Shown here piece by piece: positions 34,838 through 44,323 of a stretch of DNA of 64,000 nucleotides (its first letter is position 1; every line of letters starts with the position of its first letter). The translations under genes and the position numbers were made by a program. A model generated the notes under the pieces. It had not been told where the DNA came from and made no database searches. It was given only the letters and a program-made list of their open reading frames with translations. Source of the DNA: Anaerotignum neopropionicum (GTDB lineage: Bacteria; Bacillota; Clostridia; Lachnospirales; Anaerotignaceae); the NCBI RefSeq assembly GCF_001571775.1, contig NZ_LRVM01000008.1, positions 1 to 64,000 on the forward strand, read 5' to 3'.

Positions 34838-34951
34838 ATGAAGGTAAGACCATCTGTAAAACCTATGTGTGAAAAATGCAGAATTATTAAAAGAAAAGGT
34901 CGTGTAATGGTCATTTGTGAAAATCCAAAGCATAAACAGAAACAAGGCTGA
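34838..34951 (+). CDS. rpmJ: 50S ribosomal protein L36 (zinc form)
   Basis: A 37-residue zinc-ribbon protein, [20 protein letters not shown] at the start. Zinc ligands Cys11, Cys14, Cys27 and His32 are all present, so this is the C+ form. ATG at 34838 follows GGAAGGAG. It lies 16 bases after infA. Confidence 0.96.
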   Translation: MKVRPSVKPMCEKCRIIKRKGRVMVICENPKHKQKQG

Positions 34952-35164
34952 TATATATTTTATGACTTATCCAAAGGGAACACCTTTAAGAGTCGTCTAT
35001 AAATCCGTCAATATACTGGGAGGAGCATACAGTTAATAGCAGAGGCGGCGCGCAGGCTGACGGCTGCTCACTCTGTTTGTAATGCCCAACGGGTATAACT
35101 TAATTTATGCGAATATTAAACGAAACGATAGTTTGATGAAAATTATAGGAGGTGCAAGATATAC
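34952..35164 (+). promoter_or_regulatory. rpsM leader region
   Basis: A 213-base gap, long for this cluster, before rpsM. It holds a hairpin CAGAG...CTCTG (about 35040-35076) with inner GCGGC/GCTGC-type pairing and an AAAGG/CCTTT hairpin near 34973. It could be an S4- or S13-type autoregulatory leader or an internal promoter region; no good promoter hexamers were found. Confidence 0.4.
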
Positions 35165-35533
35165 ATGGCACGTATTGCTGGTGTAGATTTACCAAGAGAA
35201 AAACGCGTTGAAGTTGGTTTGACTTATGTTTTTGGCATTGGTCACCCTAGTGCAGTTCGTATTTTGAACGAAGCTGGTGTAGATCTGAATACAAGAGTAA
35301 GAGATTTAACCGATGATGAAGTAGCTAAAATTCGTGACGTCATTGACAAAACGCAAAGAGTTGAAGGTGACTTGAGAAGAGAAGTTGCTTTAAATATCAA
35401 ACGTCTGATTGAAATCGGCTGTTACAGAGGCATCCGCCACAGAAAAGGCTTGCCTGTAAGAGGTCAAAAAACAAAGACAAACGCAAGAACCAGAAAAGGT
35501 CCTAGAAAGACCGTTGCGAATAAGAAGAAATAA
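35165..35533 (+). CDS. rpsM: 30S ribosomal protein S13
   Basis: A 122-residue head protein, [22 protein letters not shown]-like start and [15 protein letters not shown] basic tail contacting tRNA. Begins the alpha block (rpsM-rpsK-rpsD-rpoA-rplQ). Confidence 0.98.
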   Translation: MARIAGVDLPREKRVEVGLTYVFGIGHPSAVRILNEAGVDLNTRVRDLTDDEVAKIRDVIDKTQRVEGDLRREVALNIKRLIEIGCYRGIRHRKGLPVRGQKTKTNARTRKGPRKTVANKKK

Positions 35534-35557
35534 TTGATTTCAAAGGAGGTTTGAATA

Positions 35558-35956
35558 ATGGCTAAAAAAACTGTGAAAAAGACAACTCGCAGACGCCGTG
35601 ACAAAAGAAAAGTAGAACGTGGCCAGGCTCACATTCAGTCTACTTTTAACAATACAATCGTTACAATCACTGATGCTGTTGGCAATGCGCTTTCTTGGGC
35701 AAGTGCAGGTCAGCTGGGCTTTAGAGGCTCCAAAAAATCCACACCTTATGCAGCACAGATGGCAGCGGATACAGCTGCAAAGGCTGCATCTGACTATGGT
35801 CTGAAGACGATTGAAGTTTTTGTAAAGGGACCCGGTTCAGGCCGTGAAGCTGCAATCCGTGCATTGCAGGCTGCTGGTTTGGATGTTACTATGATTAGAG
35901 ATGTAACACCCGTTCCTCACAATGGCTGTAGACCACCTAAGCGCAGAAGAGTATAA
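35558..35956 (+). CDS. rpsK: 30S ribosomal protein S11
   Basis: A 132-residue platform protein. [37 protein letters not shown] and [18 protein letters not shown] end are characteristic. Lysine-rich first 20 residues. Confidence 0.98.
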   Translation: MAKKTVKKTTRRRRDKRKVERGQAHIQSTFNNTIVTITDAVGNALSWASAGQLGFRGSKKSTPYAAQMAADTAAKAASDYGLKTIEVFVKGPGSGREAAIRALQAAGLDVTMIRDVTPVPHNGCRPPKRRRV

Positions 35957-35976
35957 TCATCAGGAGGTGTAGATAA

Positions 35977-36579
35977 ATGGCAAGAGATAGAGTACCCGTA
36001 CTGAAGAGATGCAGATCCTTAAATTTGGAGCCTGTTTTCCTTGGTATTGATAAAAAATCTAAGAAGCAAAACTTAAAAGCAAACAGAAAAATGAGCGAAT
36101 ACGGCCTTCAGATGAGAGAAAAGCAGAAAGCAAAATTCATCTATGGCGTTTTGGAAAAGCAGTTCAGAGGCTACTATGCACAGGCTGAAAAAATTGCGAA
36201 AAAAGAAGGTATTCCCGGTGAAAACCTGCTTATGCTTTTGGAAATGAGATTGGACAACGTAATGTTCCGTCTTGGCTATGGCAGAACAAGAAAAGAATCC
36301 AGACAGATTGTTCGTCACAAACACGTTACCGTAAACGGCAAGCCCGTTGACATTCCTTCCTACCAAGTGAAGGTTGGCGATGTGATTGAAGTGAAAGAAA
36401 AGTATAAGACTCTTCAGAGATATAAAGACGTTTTGTCTGTTACTGATGGCAGAATCGTTCCTGAATGGTTATCCGTTGACCACGATGCGTTAAGCGGTAC
36501 AGTTTTGGCAAAACCCACAAGAGCACAAATTGACGTTCCTGTCGAAGAAACATTTATCGTCGAATTGTACTCCAAATAA
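35977..36579 (+). CDS. rpsD: 30S ribosomal protein S4
   Basis: A 200-residue assembly initiator. The S4 RNA-binding domain lies at about 89-150 (MRLDNVMFRLGYGRTRKESRQ). The four-cysteine zinc motif near the N-terminus is missing (one Cys in LKRCRSLNLE), so it is the zinc-free form. Confidence 0.97.
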   Translation: MARDRVPVLKRCRSLNLEPVFLGIDKKSKKQNLKANRKMSEYGLQMREKQKAKFIYGVLEKQFRGYYAQAEKIAKKEGIPGENLLMLLEMRLDNVMFRLGYGRTRKESRQIVRHKHVTVNGKPVDIPSYQVKVGDVIEVKEKYKTLQRYKDVLSVTDGRIVPEWLSVDHDALSGTVLAKPTRAQIDVPVEETFIVELYSK

Positions 36580-36610
36580 TCTGAAACGGTTGTGCAAAAA
36601 AGTCAATCAA

Positions 36611-36640
36611 AAAGCTGTAGGGCAAAAAACCCTGCAGCAC
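36611..36640 (+). other. Hairpin between rpsD and rpoA
   Basis: GCTGTAGGG pairs with CCCTGCAGC around CAAAAAA (one G-T pair). No T run follows, so it is more likely an mRNA-processing or stability element than a terminator. Confidence 0.6.
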
Positions 36641-36669
36641 CTTAATATAAAAAAGGGAGGTTTGAATGA

Positions 36670-37629
36670 GTGTTTGAATTTGAGAAACCTCGCATTGAGA
36701 TTGCTGAGATGGCACCGGACGGAACTTATGGAAAGTTTGTGGTAGAGCCTTTGGAAAGAGGCTATGGCACAACATTGGGAAATTCCCTGAGAAGAATTTT
36801 ACTCTCCTCTCTTCCCGGGGCTGCTGTCAGCAATGTAAAAATTGATGGTGTGCTTCATGAGTTCAGCGTAATTCCCGGCGTGAAAGAAGACGTCACAGAA
36901 ATTATTCTGAATTTAAAAGGACTTGCAATTAAAAACACCAGCGAAGGTAATGAACCCAAAGTTGCATATATTGACATTGAGGGTGAAGGGGAAGTAAAAG
37001 GCTCTGATATTAAAGCCGACAGTGATATTGAGATTTTAAATCCCGATCATCACATTGCAACACTTTCTGGCGGCGCTGGCAGCAAGCTCTATATGGAAAT
37101 TACCATCAACAAAGGACGCGGCTATATTGGTGCAGACAAGAATAAAAAGGATGACCAACCTATTGGCATGCTTCCTGTTGACAGCATTTTCACACCCGTT
37201 ACCAGAGTGAATTTCCTTGTGGAAAATACTCGTGTTGGTCAAATTACTGACTATGACAAATTGTCTTTGGAAGTGTGGACCAATGGTACCATCGCACCTG
37301 ATGATGCAGTAAGCTACGGTGCGAAGATTTTGAATGAACATCTCAACCTGTTTATTGATCTTTCCGATAATGCAAAAGACGCTTCTATTATGGTTGAAAA
37401 AGAAGAGGGTAAGAAGGAAAAGGTTCTTGAAATGAGTATTGAAGAACTTGATCTTTCTGTGCGTTCTTATAACTGCTTGAAAAGAGCAGGTATTAACACA
37501 GTAGAAGATCTAGCAAACAAAACGGAAGAAGAAATGATGAAGGTTAGAAATCTGGGACGCAAGTCTTTGGAGGAAGTATTGAACAAAATGGCAGAGCTTG
37601 GCTTGGCATTAAGACCCAGCGACGAGTAA
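36670..37629 (+). CDS. rpoA: DNA-directed RNA polymerase subunit alpha
   Basis: This 319-residue subunit assembles the polymerase and contacts activators. The N-terminal dimer domain has [23 protein letters not shown] (about 30-52). A linker is followed by the C-terminal domain at about 258-312, with the helix-hairpin-helix [13 protein letters not shown] and [15 protein letters not shown] start at 36670, nine bases after GGGAGG. A four-codon out-of-frame ATG overlaps the start. Confidence 0.98.
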   Translation: MFEFEKPRIEIAEMAPDGTYGKFVVEPLERGYGTTLGNSLRRILLSSLPGAAVSNVKIDGVLHEFSVIPGVKEDVTEIILNLKGLAIKNTSEGNEPKVAYIDIEGEGEVKGSDIKADSDIEILNPDHHIATLSGGAGSKLYMEITINKGRGYIGADKNKKDDQPIGMLPVDSIFTPVTRVNFLVENTRVGQITDYDKLSLEVWTNGTIAPDDAVSYGAKILNEHLNLFIDLSDNAKDASIMVEKEEGKKEKVLEMSIEELDLSVRSYNCLKRAGINTVEDLANKTEEEMMKVRNLGRKSLEEVLNKMAELGLALRPSDE

Positions 37630-37737
37630 GCCTTTGCCCGCTACTATTATTTACCGTACGATTACACTTTCACATAAGACCGATGAGCTGTGAAGTTGGG
37701 CACTATCGAACGGGGATCAACAAGGAGGATACAAACC

Positions 37738-38280
37738 ATGCATGCATCCGGTTATAGAAAACTTGGTAAAACAACACCTCAAAGAAAGGCGTTGTTAAGA
37801 AACCAAGTAACAAATTTGCTGTACCACGGCAAAATTAAAACAACAGAAACAAGAGCCAAAGAAGTTAGAAGAATCGCTGAAAAATTGATTACCATTGCTG
37901 TGAAGGAAAAAGACAACTTTGAAGAAGTAGAAGTAACCGCAAAAGTAGCAAAGAAAGATGCTAGCGGCAAGCGTGTGAAGGAAGTTGTAAACGGCAAAAA
38001 AGTAACTGTTTATGATGAAGTAAAGAAAACAGTAAAGAAGGATAAACCTTCCAGACTTGCAGCGAGACGTCAGCTGTTGGCTTACCTTTACCCTGTAACT
38101 GAAGTTCCTGCCGATGGCAAGAAGGTTAGAAGCTTGAGCAAAGAAGTTGACATGGCAGAGAAAATGTTTGATGAAGTTGCTCCTAAGTTTGTAGGCCGCA
38201 ATGGTGGTTATACAAGAATTGTAAAGCTGGGCGCAAGAAAAGGCGACGGCGCTATGGAAGTATTCATCGAATTGGTATAA
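37738..38280 (+). CDS. rplQ: 50S ribosomal protein L17, extended form
   Basis: A 180-residue L17, about 60 longer than the 120-residue Bacillus protein. The core is GYRKLGKTTPQRKALLRNQV...TTETRAKEVRRIAEKLIT and the end is RNGGYTRIVKLG. A lysine- and valine-rich insertion (about residues 64-118, with VNGKKVTVYDEVKKTVKKD) splits the usual KGDLHARR region. The ATG at 37738 follows AAGGAGGA; an earlier start lacks a ribosome site. Similar long L17 forms occur in Lachnospiraceae. Confidence 0.96.
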   Translation: MHASGYRKLGKTTPQRKALLRNQVTNLLYHGKIKTTETRAKEVRRIAEKLITIAVKEKDNFEEVEVTAKVAKKDASGKRVKEVVNGKKVTVYDEVKKTVKKDKPSRLAARRQLLAYLYPVTEVPADGKKVRSLSKEVDMAEKMFDEVAPKFVGRNGGYTRIVKLGARKGDGAMEVFIELV

Positions 38281-38291
38281 TTGAAGCGAAT

Positions 38292-38336
38292 AAAAAAGTA
38301 TCATCCTACCGCAAGGCTTGGGTGGTACTTTTTTTA
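38292..38336 (+). terminator. Terminator of the ribosomal supercluster
   Basis: AAAAAAGTATCATCC pairs with GGGTGGTACTTTTTT (two G-T pairs), then a T run, 12 bases after rplQ. Confidence 0.92.
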
Positions 38337-38479
38337 TTCTTTTATAAAATAAGTAAACGTGAAAGCATGATAATTATTGGGAAAATATACAAAAAATATG
38401 ATATAATAGTGTAGGATATTTACAAAATTATAGACGGCAACCCTTTCTAAATAGAAAAACCTATATGGGGGTGTGTATT

Positions 38480-38860
38480 ATGAAAAAAAGAAAATATGTA
38501 ATTGCACTTATGGTGATTGGTTTTATTTTTCTATGGAATCAGGAGCCACCTGAGGGTACAGGAATGACAAATCGGTTTATTGGTACTTATGTTTGTGAAA
38601 CAAATCCGTTTTACTATATTACTGCGTATGATGATGGGATTTTTTATTATTATTGTGAACGGGAAGGCTTATACTGTAAAGGTAATTTCAGAGAATTTGC
38701 AGAACATACCTATGAGCTGGCGGGGAAAAAAATAAATCCTCAACGAATTTTTTGCCAAGATTACACCTTTCAATATTTAGATGGAGAAGTGGATTTGAGC
38801 TTTAAGAAAATAGACGAAATTCCTATGATTGTGGAAACAGTGAGAGAGTTGGCAAAATAA
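38480..38860 (+). CDS. Hypothetical exported or membrane-anchored protein
   Basis: A 126-residue protein with a basic start (MKKRKY) and one hydrophobic helix (about 7-20), then an exported domain of about 100 residues rich in Tyr and Phe, with four cysteines (in VCETN, YYCERE, LYCKG and IFCQD) that could form disulfides. I recognise no family. The ATG at 38480 is preferred to the ATG at 38465 because GGGGGTG lies between them at the correct spacing. Monocistronic by position. Confidence 0.65.
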   Translation: MKKRKYVIALMVIGFIFLWNQEPPEGTGMTNRFIGTYVCETNPFYYITAYDDGIFYYYCEREGLYCKGNFREFAEHTYELAGKKINPQRIFCQDYTFQYLDGEVDLSFKKIDEIPMIVETVRELAK

Positions 38861-39078
38861 GTTAGAAGGATTTTTATATAGCATCATTTATTATCGTTGC
38901 AGTAAGAACAATCTTTGAATCATTATAGAGGAGAAAGAAATTTCTTATGGCTTGAGGAGATTTCAATTGCATTCATCGGAGGTTTGTAGGTTTATTGTTA
39001 GACGTTTAGATGACACGAACTTTTGAATTTCCACTGCGATTTTTAAAGTTACTTATTAGTTTGGAAGAGAATAAGAAA

Positions 39079-39118
39079 AGAAAAAACCCACGCACAAAAG
39101 TTGTGTATGGGATTTTTA
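39079..39118 (-). terminator. Terminator of the small minus-strand gene
   Basis: On the minus strand ATCCCA...TGGGT with an inner CAC/GTG pair, followed by TTTTTTCTTTTC. It lies 26 bases beyond the stop at 39144. The 280 bases from 38861 hold no gene. Confidence 0.75.
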
Positions 39119-39143
39119 TATATATGGAAAGGGATTTTAAATT

Positions 39144-39323
39144 TTAGTGAAGGATGGAGGTTAGGGTTGTATCATCTCCATAGGGTTGTTCAGTTTGAAT
39201 TGCTGTGGTATCGTTTTTTCCATGATTGTCTTGGATTGCCACGGTCAGAGACATAAATATTGCAAAAGATAAGGAAAAAGCTAAGATGGATGCGCCTGTA
39301 AGTTTCAGCAGTTGTTTTTTCAT
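39144..39323 (-). CDS. Small hypothetical membrane or secreted peptide
   Basis: A 59-residue protein: basic MKKQLLKLTG, a hydrophobic segment (about 10-30, ASILAFSLSFAIFMSL), then a polar tail DNHGKNDTTAIQ.... It may be a signal-anchored or secreted peptide. The ATG at 39323 follows AAAGGAGAG on the minus strand, better than an upstream start at 39374. Not recognised; it has its own terminator, which supports it being real. Confidence 0.6.
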   Translation of the reverse strand: MKKQLLKLTGASILAFSLSFAIFMSLTVAIQDNHGKNDTTAIQTEQPYGDDTTLTSILH

Positions 39324-39587
39324 AAATGTCTCTCCTTTCAAGATGAAAACTTTGTTTTTTATATTGTAGCACAAAGAAAGCGTATGTAGGTTACGGCTGG
39401 ATTACGTTGTTGTTACAGCTATCTTTCTCCTGTGTTACTAATTTATTACAGTGCTTGCTTCTATGGTGTAAGAATATCATAAAAAATAGAAGATACCATT
39501 AATACAGGATTACGATGAACTTACGAAAAATCAAAGATTTTATTAAGGTGTTAGCGGTACTTTTTGTATAGGAAAGGGCTGTTTTTC

Positions 39588-39616
39588 TTGACTTTTTTAT
39601 GGAAAAAACGTATCCT
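39588..39616 (+). promoter_or_regulatory. Promoter of the ecfA1-ecfA2-ecfT operon
   Basis: TTGACT at 39588-39593, a 17-base spacer and TATCCT at 39611-39616. It lies in the 360-base gap between the small peptide and ecfA1, otherwise without visible genes. Confidence 0.7.
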
Positions 39617-39686
39617 ATTCATAGCTGTGAGCATTATTTGTCATAGACTTAAGAGGGTGAAAATCCTTTATAGAAAAGGTGAATTT

Positions 39687-40553
39687 ATGAAAATGGTGAA
39701 GGCCGAAGGTCTAACATATGAATATATTAAAATGCTTGAAACAGACCATGGCACCGAGGAAGAAAAAGTATCTGCTTTAAAGGCAGTTAATTTGGAAATC
39801 GAAAAAGGCGAATTTGTGGTTGTTTTAGGACATAATGGCTCGGGAAAGTCTACGTTTGCAAAGCATATTAATGCTCTGCTGGAGCCGACCAAGGGGACTT
39901 TGTGGATCAAAGGCATGAATACGAAAAATGGTGAGCTGGTTTGGGATATTCGTCAGACTGCAGGCATGGTTTTTCAAAATCCTGATAATCAGCTGGTTGC
40001 TACGGTTGTGGAAGAGGATATTGCTTTTGGTCCTGAAAATATGGGGATCGCTCCGGCGGAAATCCGTCGTCGTGTGGATGAGGCGTTGGCCACGGTGCGT
40101 ATGCAAAAATATGCGACACATTCACCATCTAAGCTTTCCGGAGGACAAAAACAGCGAATTGCTATTGCCGGCGTATTGGCGATGAAACCCGACTGTATTG
40201 TTTTGGACGAGCCCACGGCAATGCTTGACCCGGTGGGGCGTAAAGAGGTAATGGAAACGATTGAACGCTTAAATAAAGACGAGGGTATTACCATTATATT
40301 GATTACCCATTATATGGACGAGGCGGTTCGCGGTGATCGGGTTTATGTAATTGATGATGGCGAGGTAGTCATGCAGGGAAGGCCGAAGGAGATTTTTTCT
40401 CAGGTTGAACGGCTGCAGCAGTACGGTTTGGATGTGCCCCAGGTAACGGAGGTTGCCCATTTTTTGCGTATGGAAGGCATTGATATACCCCCAGATATTT
40501 TAACTGTCGAGGAAATGGTAGGTGCATTATGTCAATTAAAATTAACCACTTAA
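39687..40553 (+). CDS. ecfA1: Energy-coupling factor transporter ATPase 1
   Basis: This 288-residue ABC ATPase powers vitamin uptake with EcfA2, EcfT and exchangeable S subunits. Walker [10 protein letters not shown] (48-56), signature LSGGQKQR and Walker [13 protein letters not shown] are intact. The ATG at 39687 is used because the upstream in-frame extension runs across the promoter. It overlaps ecfA2 by 25 bases, which indicates coupling. Confidence 0.96.
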   Translation: MKMVKAEGLTYEYIKMLETDHGTEEEKVSALKAVNLEIEKGEFVVVLGHNGSGKSTFAKHINALLEPTKGTLWIKGMNTKNGELVWDIRQTAGMVFQNPDNQLVATVVEEDIAFGPENMGIAPAEIRRRVDEALATVRMQKYATHSPSKLSGGQKQRIAIAGVLAMKPDCIVLDEPTAMLDPVGRKEVMETIERLNKDEGITIILITHYMDEAVRGDRVYVIDDGEVVMQGRPKEIFSQVERLQQYGLDVPQVTEVAHFLRMEGIDIPPDILTVEEMVGALCQLKLTT

Positions 40554-41386
40554 CACATATATATAATTCGGGTACTGCCTTTGAAAAAAAAGCGTTAGAC
40601 GATGTTTCTCTAGAAATACGAAAAGGTGAATTTGTTGGTTTAATTGGGCACACTGGCTCAGGGAAATCAACGCTAATTCAACATTTAAATGGGATTATTC
40701 CCCCGACACAGGGGGAGATTTTATTGGATGGGGAAAATATTCACAAGGACAAAGCAAAGCTGAAGGAAGTGCGCAGGCGCATAGGCTTGGCTTTTCAATA
40801 TCCTGAATATCAGCTTTTTGAAATGACCGTATATAAGGATGTTGCTTTTGGCCCTACGAATATGCAATTACCGAAGGAAGAGATTCATGCCAATGTGGTT
40901 TCGGCATTGGAAACCGTTGGTATTGCGCCGGAATTGTATGAAAAGTCCCCGTTTGAATTATCCGGTGGGCAGAAACGTCGTGTTGCGATTGCGGGCGTAT
41001 TGGCGATGAACCCTGAAGTCTTGATATTGGATGAGCCCACGGCTGGACTGGACCCAAAAGGTCGTGATGAAATTTTGCAGGCCATCAAGCGCCTTCATGA
41101 GGAACGAGGGATTACAGTAATTTTAGTCAGCCATAGCATGGAGGATGTTGCGAAATTGGTAGATCGCATTATTGTAATGCACGATGGGAAAATTGCAATG
41201 TTGGGAACGCCAAAAGAGGTTTTTTGCCATGTAAAGGATTTGGAATCCATGGGTTTGGCGGCGCCACAGGTGAGCTATGTTTTTACCGCTTTAAAGGAAA
41301 AAGGCTATGAAGTGCCTTTGGATGTATATACCGTTGAGGAAGCAAAAAAAGTATTATTAAATTTTGTAAAGCAGGTGAGCGTATGA
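40529..41386 (+). CDS. ecfA2: Energy-coupling factor transporter ATPase 2
   Basis: A 285-residue ABC ATPase, partner of EcfA1. Walker [10 protein letters not shown] (40-48), signature LSGGQKRR and Walker [13 protein letters not shown]. It overlaps ecfT by four bases. Confidence 0.96.
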   Translation: MSIKINHLTHIYNSGTAFEKKALDDVSLEIRKGEFVGLIGHTGSGKSTLIQHLNGIIPPTQGEILLDGENIHKDKAKLKEVRRRIGLAFQYPEYQLFEMTVYKDVAFGPTNMQLPKEEIHANVVSALETVGIAPELYEKSPFELSGGQKRRVAIAGVLAMNPEVLILDEPTAGLDPKGRDEILQAIKRLHEERGITVILVSHSMEDVAKLVDRIIVMHDGKIAMLGTPKEVFCHVKDLESMGLAAPQVSYVFTALKEKGYEVPLDVYTVEEAKKVLLNFVKQVSV

Positions 41387-42207
41387 TTCGGGATATTACC
41401 ATTGGGCAGTTTTACCCTGTGGATTCCCCAATCCATCGGTTAGATGCCAGAGTAAAGCTTACAATGACATTTATTTATATCATAACTTTGTTTATGATAA
41501 ACAGTTTTATTGGGTATTTTTTTGTGATTGGGACTTTACTGGCAGTAATAAAAGTATCTAAGGTGCCGATAAAGTTTATGCTCAAGGGCATAAAAAGCAT
41601 TATGCTTATTATTATATTTACGGCTTTTATTAACCTTTTTATGACACGGGGGGAACAAATTCTTTGGCAATGGGGCTTTTTGAGCTTAACCCTTGAGGGT
41701 ATTTTTTTGGCGCTTAAAATGTGTATTCGGTTGGTGCTTTTGATTATTGGTTCATCTGTGTTAACATTGACCACTACGCCAATTCAATTGACAGATGCCA
41801 TTGAATATATGTTACGTCCGTTCAAAAAAATTGGGGTGCCTGCCCACGAAATTGCAATGATGATGACAATAGCACTGCGCTTTATTCCCACCTTGTTGGA
41901 CGAAACGGACAAAATTATGAAGGCACAGCAGGCAAGAGGGGCAGACTTTGATACTGGAAACCTAATGCAAAAGGCAAAAAGTCTAATTCCAATTCTTGTA
42001 CCGCTGTTTATTTCTGCCTTTCGCCGCGCCGAGGAGTTGGCCATGGCCATGGAGGCAAGGTGCTATCATGGGGACGAAAATAGAACCAGAATGAACCGTA
42101 TGACCATGCAAAGGCGGGATTATCACGCTTTGGTAATGGGATTGGTGTATATTGTAGCAATTTTCGGGTTAAGGTATGTGTCTTATTTATTACCTTTTAT
42201 AATATAA
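41383..42207 (+). CDS. ecfT: Energy-coupling factor transporter transmembrane protein EcfT
   Basis: A 274-residue membrane scaffold of the ECF transporter, with RLDARVKLTMTF at the start, about five hydrophobic helices, and the coupling motifs QARGAD and EARCYHGD (ARG-type) that bind the two ATPases. No S (substrate) subunit gene is nearby, so this is the shared group II module. Confidence 0.95.
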   Translation: MIRDITIGQFYPVDSPIHRLDARVKLTMTFIYIITLFMINSFIGYFFVIGTLLAVIKVSKVPIKFMLKGIKSIMLIIIFTAFINLFMTRGEQILWQWGFLSLTLEGIFLALKMCIRLVLLIIGSSVLTLTTTPIQLTDAIEYMLRPFKKIGVPAHEIAMMMTIALRFIPTLLDETDKIMKAQQARGADFDTGNLMQKAKSLIPILVPLFISAFRRAEELAMAMEARCYHGDENRTRMNRMTMQRRDYHALVMGLVYIVAIFGLRYVSYLLPFII

Positions 42208-42301
42208 ATTTTATTGGAATTCAATATAAAACTTTAGTATCTAAAAACAGAAGCTGCAAAAGGCATAAATACTGCTTTATTAAAACGTTAGGAGGATCTG
42301 T

Positions 42302-43078
42302 GTGAAGCGTATACTGTTAACCATTGCCTACGATGGAACGAGATATAGCGGTTGGCAGAAACAATTATCACCGGAAGTTATGACTGTTGAAGGAGAACTG
42401 GAAAAGGCGTTGCGCGTGCTTTTTCGTTCTCCGGAATTAACTTGTGTTGGAGCCAGTAGAACAGATCGAGGAGTTCATGCTTTGGGACAAAGGGCAACCA
42501 TAGACGTGGAAACAACAATACCGGTTGAAAAAATTCCATTGGCAATACTTCCGTTGCTTCCCCAAGATATTATCGTGGTAAAAGCGGAGGAAGTACCGTC
42601 CACGTTTCATCCCCGCTATGACTGTGTGAAAAAAACCTATGAATATCGAATTTGGAATGGGCGAATCAAAAATCCAAAGGAAAGGCTGTATTCTACGTTT
42701 GTATATTGTCCTCTTGATGTGGAAAAAATGGACTTAGCGGCAAAAAAATTCATTGGCACTTATGATTTTGCGGCTTTTTGCGCGGCAGGTAGCGCTGTTT
42801 CTTCAACGGTACGCACAATATTCGATTGTTATGTAAAGAAAGAAGGTAATTTAATAAATATTTATGTTACCGGAGATGGATTTTTATATAATATGGTTAG
42901 AATTATGGCAGGGACTTTAATGGCTGTTGGTCAGGGAAAAATCTCTCCCAATGAAATTTTGCAGATAATTTTAAGCATGGATAGACGAAATGCAGGGCAG
43001 ACTGCAGAGCCGCAAGGCTTGACTTTACAGGAAATTTATTATAATTTCCAAGGGAAATCTGTTGACAGTTTGGATTGA
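42302..43078 (+). CDS. truA: tRNA pseudouridine(38-40) synthase TruA
   Basis: This 258-residue enzyme makes pseudouridine at positions 38-40 of tRNA anticodon arms. The catalytic Asp55 is in GASRTDRGVHALGQ. Typical C-terminal NMVRIMAGTLMAVGQGK. GTG start at 42302 after TAGGAGGA. Its 3' end carries the promoter of rplM. Confidence 0.97.
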   Translation: MKRILLTIAYDGTRYSGWQKQLSPEVMTVEGELEKALRVLFRSPELTCVGASRTDRGVHALGQRATIDVETTIPVEKIPLAILPLLPQDIIVVKAEEVPSTFHPRYDCVKKTYEYRIWNGRIKNPKERLYSTFVYCPLDVEKMDLAAKKFIGTYDFAAFCAAGSAVSSTVRTIFDCYVKKEGNLINIYVTGDGFLYNMVRIMAGTLMAVGQGKISPNEILQIILSMDRRNAGQTAEPQGLTLQEIYYNFQGKSVDSLD

Positions 43079-43090
43079 ATGTACTATAAT
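43062..43090 (+). promoter_or_regulatory. Promoter of rplM-rpsI
   Basis: TTGACA at 43062-43067, exactly 17 bases and TATAAT at 43085-43090: full consensus, with the -35 inside truA. Confidence 0.95.
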
Positions 43091-43097
43091 AATAAAG

Positions 43098-43261
43098 CTG
43101 TATTTTATTTTGATATTAAAACCATTTGGTTTTAAATATAAGTTTCTCAAGGTGGGATCCAATAAGTTATGTGAAACACATAATGGAGATTGACCGTTTT
43201 GTTCCCGCAAAACGGCAAAGTCAACGGATCAAACAAAATAATGAATAGGGAGGTAGAAACC
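43098..43261 (+). promoter_or_regulatory. L13-type ribosomal protein leader
   Basis: This 160-base leader has two clear hairpins: TTATGTG-AAA-CACATAA (43167-43183), and CCGTTTTG/CAAAACGG (43194-43215) enclosed by TTGAC/GTCAA (43190-43224). Autoregulatory L13 leaders are known in Firmicutes; likely feedback by L13. Confidence 0.7.
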
Positions 43262-43699
43262 ATGAGAACAACTTACATTGCGAAGGAATCTGATGTAGTA
43301 AAAAAGTGGTATGTAATTGATGCTGCTAACATGACTTTAGGTCGTATTTCTACGGAAATCGCAAACATTTTAAGAGGTAAGAACAAACCCCAGTATGCAC
43401 CTAACGTTGATATGGGCGACTATGTTGTCGTTATCAATGCTGAAAAGGTTGCTGTAACAGGCAAAAAATTGGAACAAAAGGTATACCATCATCATTCCGG
43501 CTATACAGGTGGTTTGAAAACAACCAGACTTGATAAAATGCTGGAAACACACCCTGAAAGAGTAATTGAACATGCTGTAAAAGGTATGCTTCCTAAAAAT
43601 GCTCTGGGCAGAAAAATGTTCTCTAAGCTGCATGTATATGCAGGCGCTGAACATCCCCACGCAGCACAGAAACCCGAAAATTTGGAAATTAAATTTTAA
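43262..43699 (+). CDS. rplM: 50S ribosomal protein L13
   Basis: A 145-residue early-assembly protein. [33 protein letters not shown] and [20 protein letters not shown] are typical. The ATG at 43262 follows GGGAGG; earlier in-frame starts lie in the structured leader. Confidence 0.98.
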   Translation: MRTTYIAKESDVVKKWYVIDAANMTLGRISTEIANILRGKNKPQYAPNVDMGDYVVVINAEKVAVTGKKLEQKVYHHHSGYTGGLKTTRLDKMLETHPERVIEHAVKGMLPKNALGRKMFSKLHVYAGAEHPHAAQKPENLEIKF

Positions 43700-43717
43700 T
43701 AGGAGGAGGAAAGCATA

Positions 43718-44110
43718 ATGGCAGCAGCTAGATATTACGGTACAGGCAGAAGAAAATCTTCCGTAGCAAGAGTATATTTGGTACCAGGCAACGGTAAAAT
43801 AACAGTAAATAAAAGAGATATTAATGAATATTTTGGTCTTGAAACATTGAAGCTGATCGTTCGTCAGCCTTTGGAATTAACAGCAACATCAGCTAAATTT
43901 GATGTTTTGGTTAATGTAAATGGTGGCGGTTTTACAGGTCAGGCAGGTGCAATCAGACACGGTATTTCCAGAGCTTTACTTCAGGCAGACGGCGATTACA
44001 GACCCGCTTTGAAAAAAGCAGGATTCTTAACTCGTGATCCTAGAATGAAAGAAAGAAAGAAATATGGTCTTAAGGCAGCAAGACGTGCACCTCAGTTCTC
44101 AAAGAGATAA
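43718..44110 (+). CDS. rpsI: 30S ribosomal protein S9
   Basis: A 130-residue protein whose C-terminal tail reaches the P-site tRNA (RRAPQFSKR end). [19 protein letters not shown] start. Co-transcribed with rplM, 18 bases apart. Confidence 0.98.
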   Translation: MAAARYYGTGRRKSSVARVYLVPGNGKITVNKRDINEYFGLETLKLIVRQPLELTATSAKFDVLVNVNGGGFTGQAGAIRHGISRALLQADGDYRPALKKAGFLTRDPRMKERKKYGLKAARRAPQFSKR

Positions 44111-44135
44111 TTATTTCAACTTTATACGAAACATC

Positions 44136-44171
44136 AAAAACCCCGAAACATTATGTTTTCGGGGTTTTTTT
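44136..44171 (+). terminator. Terminator of rplM-rpsI
   Basis: AAAACCCCGAAAACAT-type arm pairs with ATGTTTTCGGGGTTTT around a short loop (44136-44171), with a run of seven T. Confidence 0.93.
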
Positions 44172-44285
44172 AATATAATTTAGAAATTCAAAAAGCATAT
44201 GAAAATGGATTATTAGTAACACGCAAGTAACCAACCAATACCTTGTGAAATTTAATGCTGGCTTTTCTGTGATTGGAAGAATAAA

Positions 44286-44312
44286 AGTAGGCGCCTATTC
44301 GGGTACCTACTT
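44286..44312 (-). terminator. Terminator of the pyr operon
   Basis: On the minus strand AAGTAGG...CCTACTT with inner CC/GG pairing, then TTATT. It lies 12 bases past the pyrI stop, convergent with the rpsI terminator. Confidence 0.75.
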
Positions 44313-44323
44313 CTTTGCAACTC

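Noticed and set aside
38465-38479. Upstream ATG for the 38480 protein
   Set aside because: The ribosome site lies inside this extension, at the right distance for the ATG at 38480.
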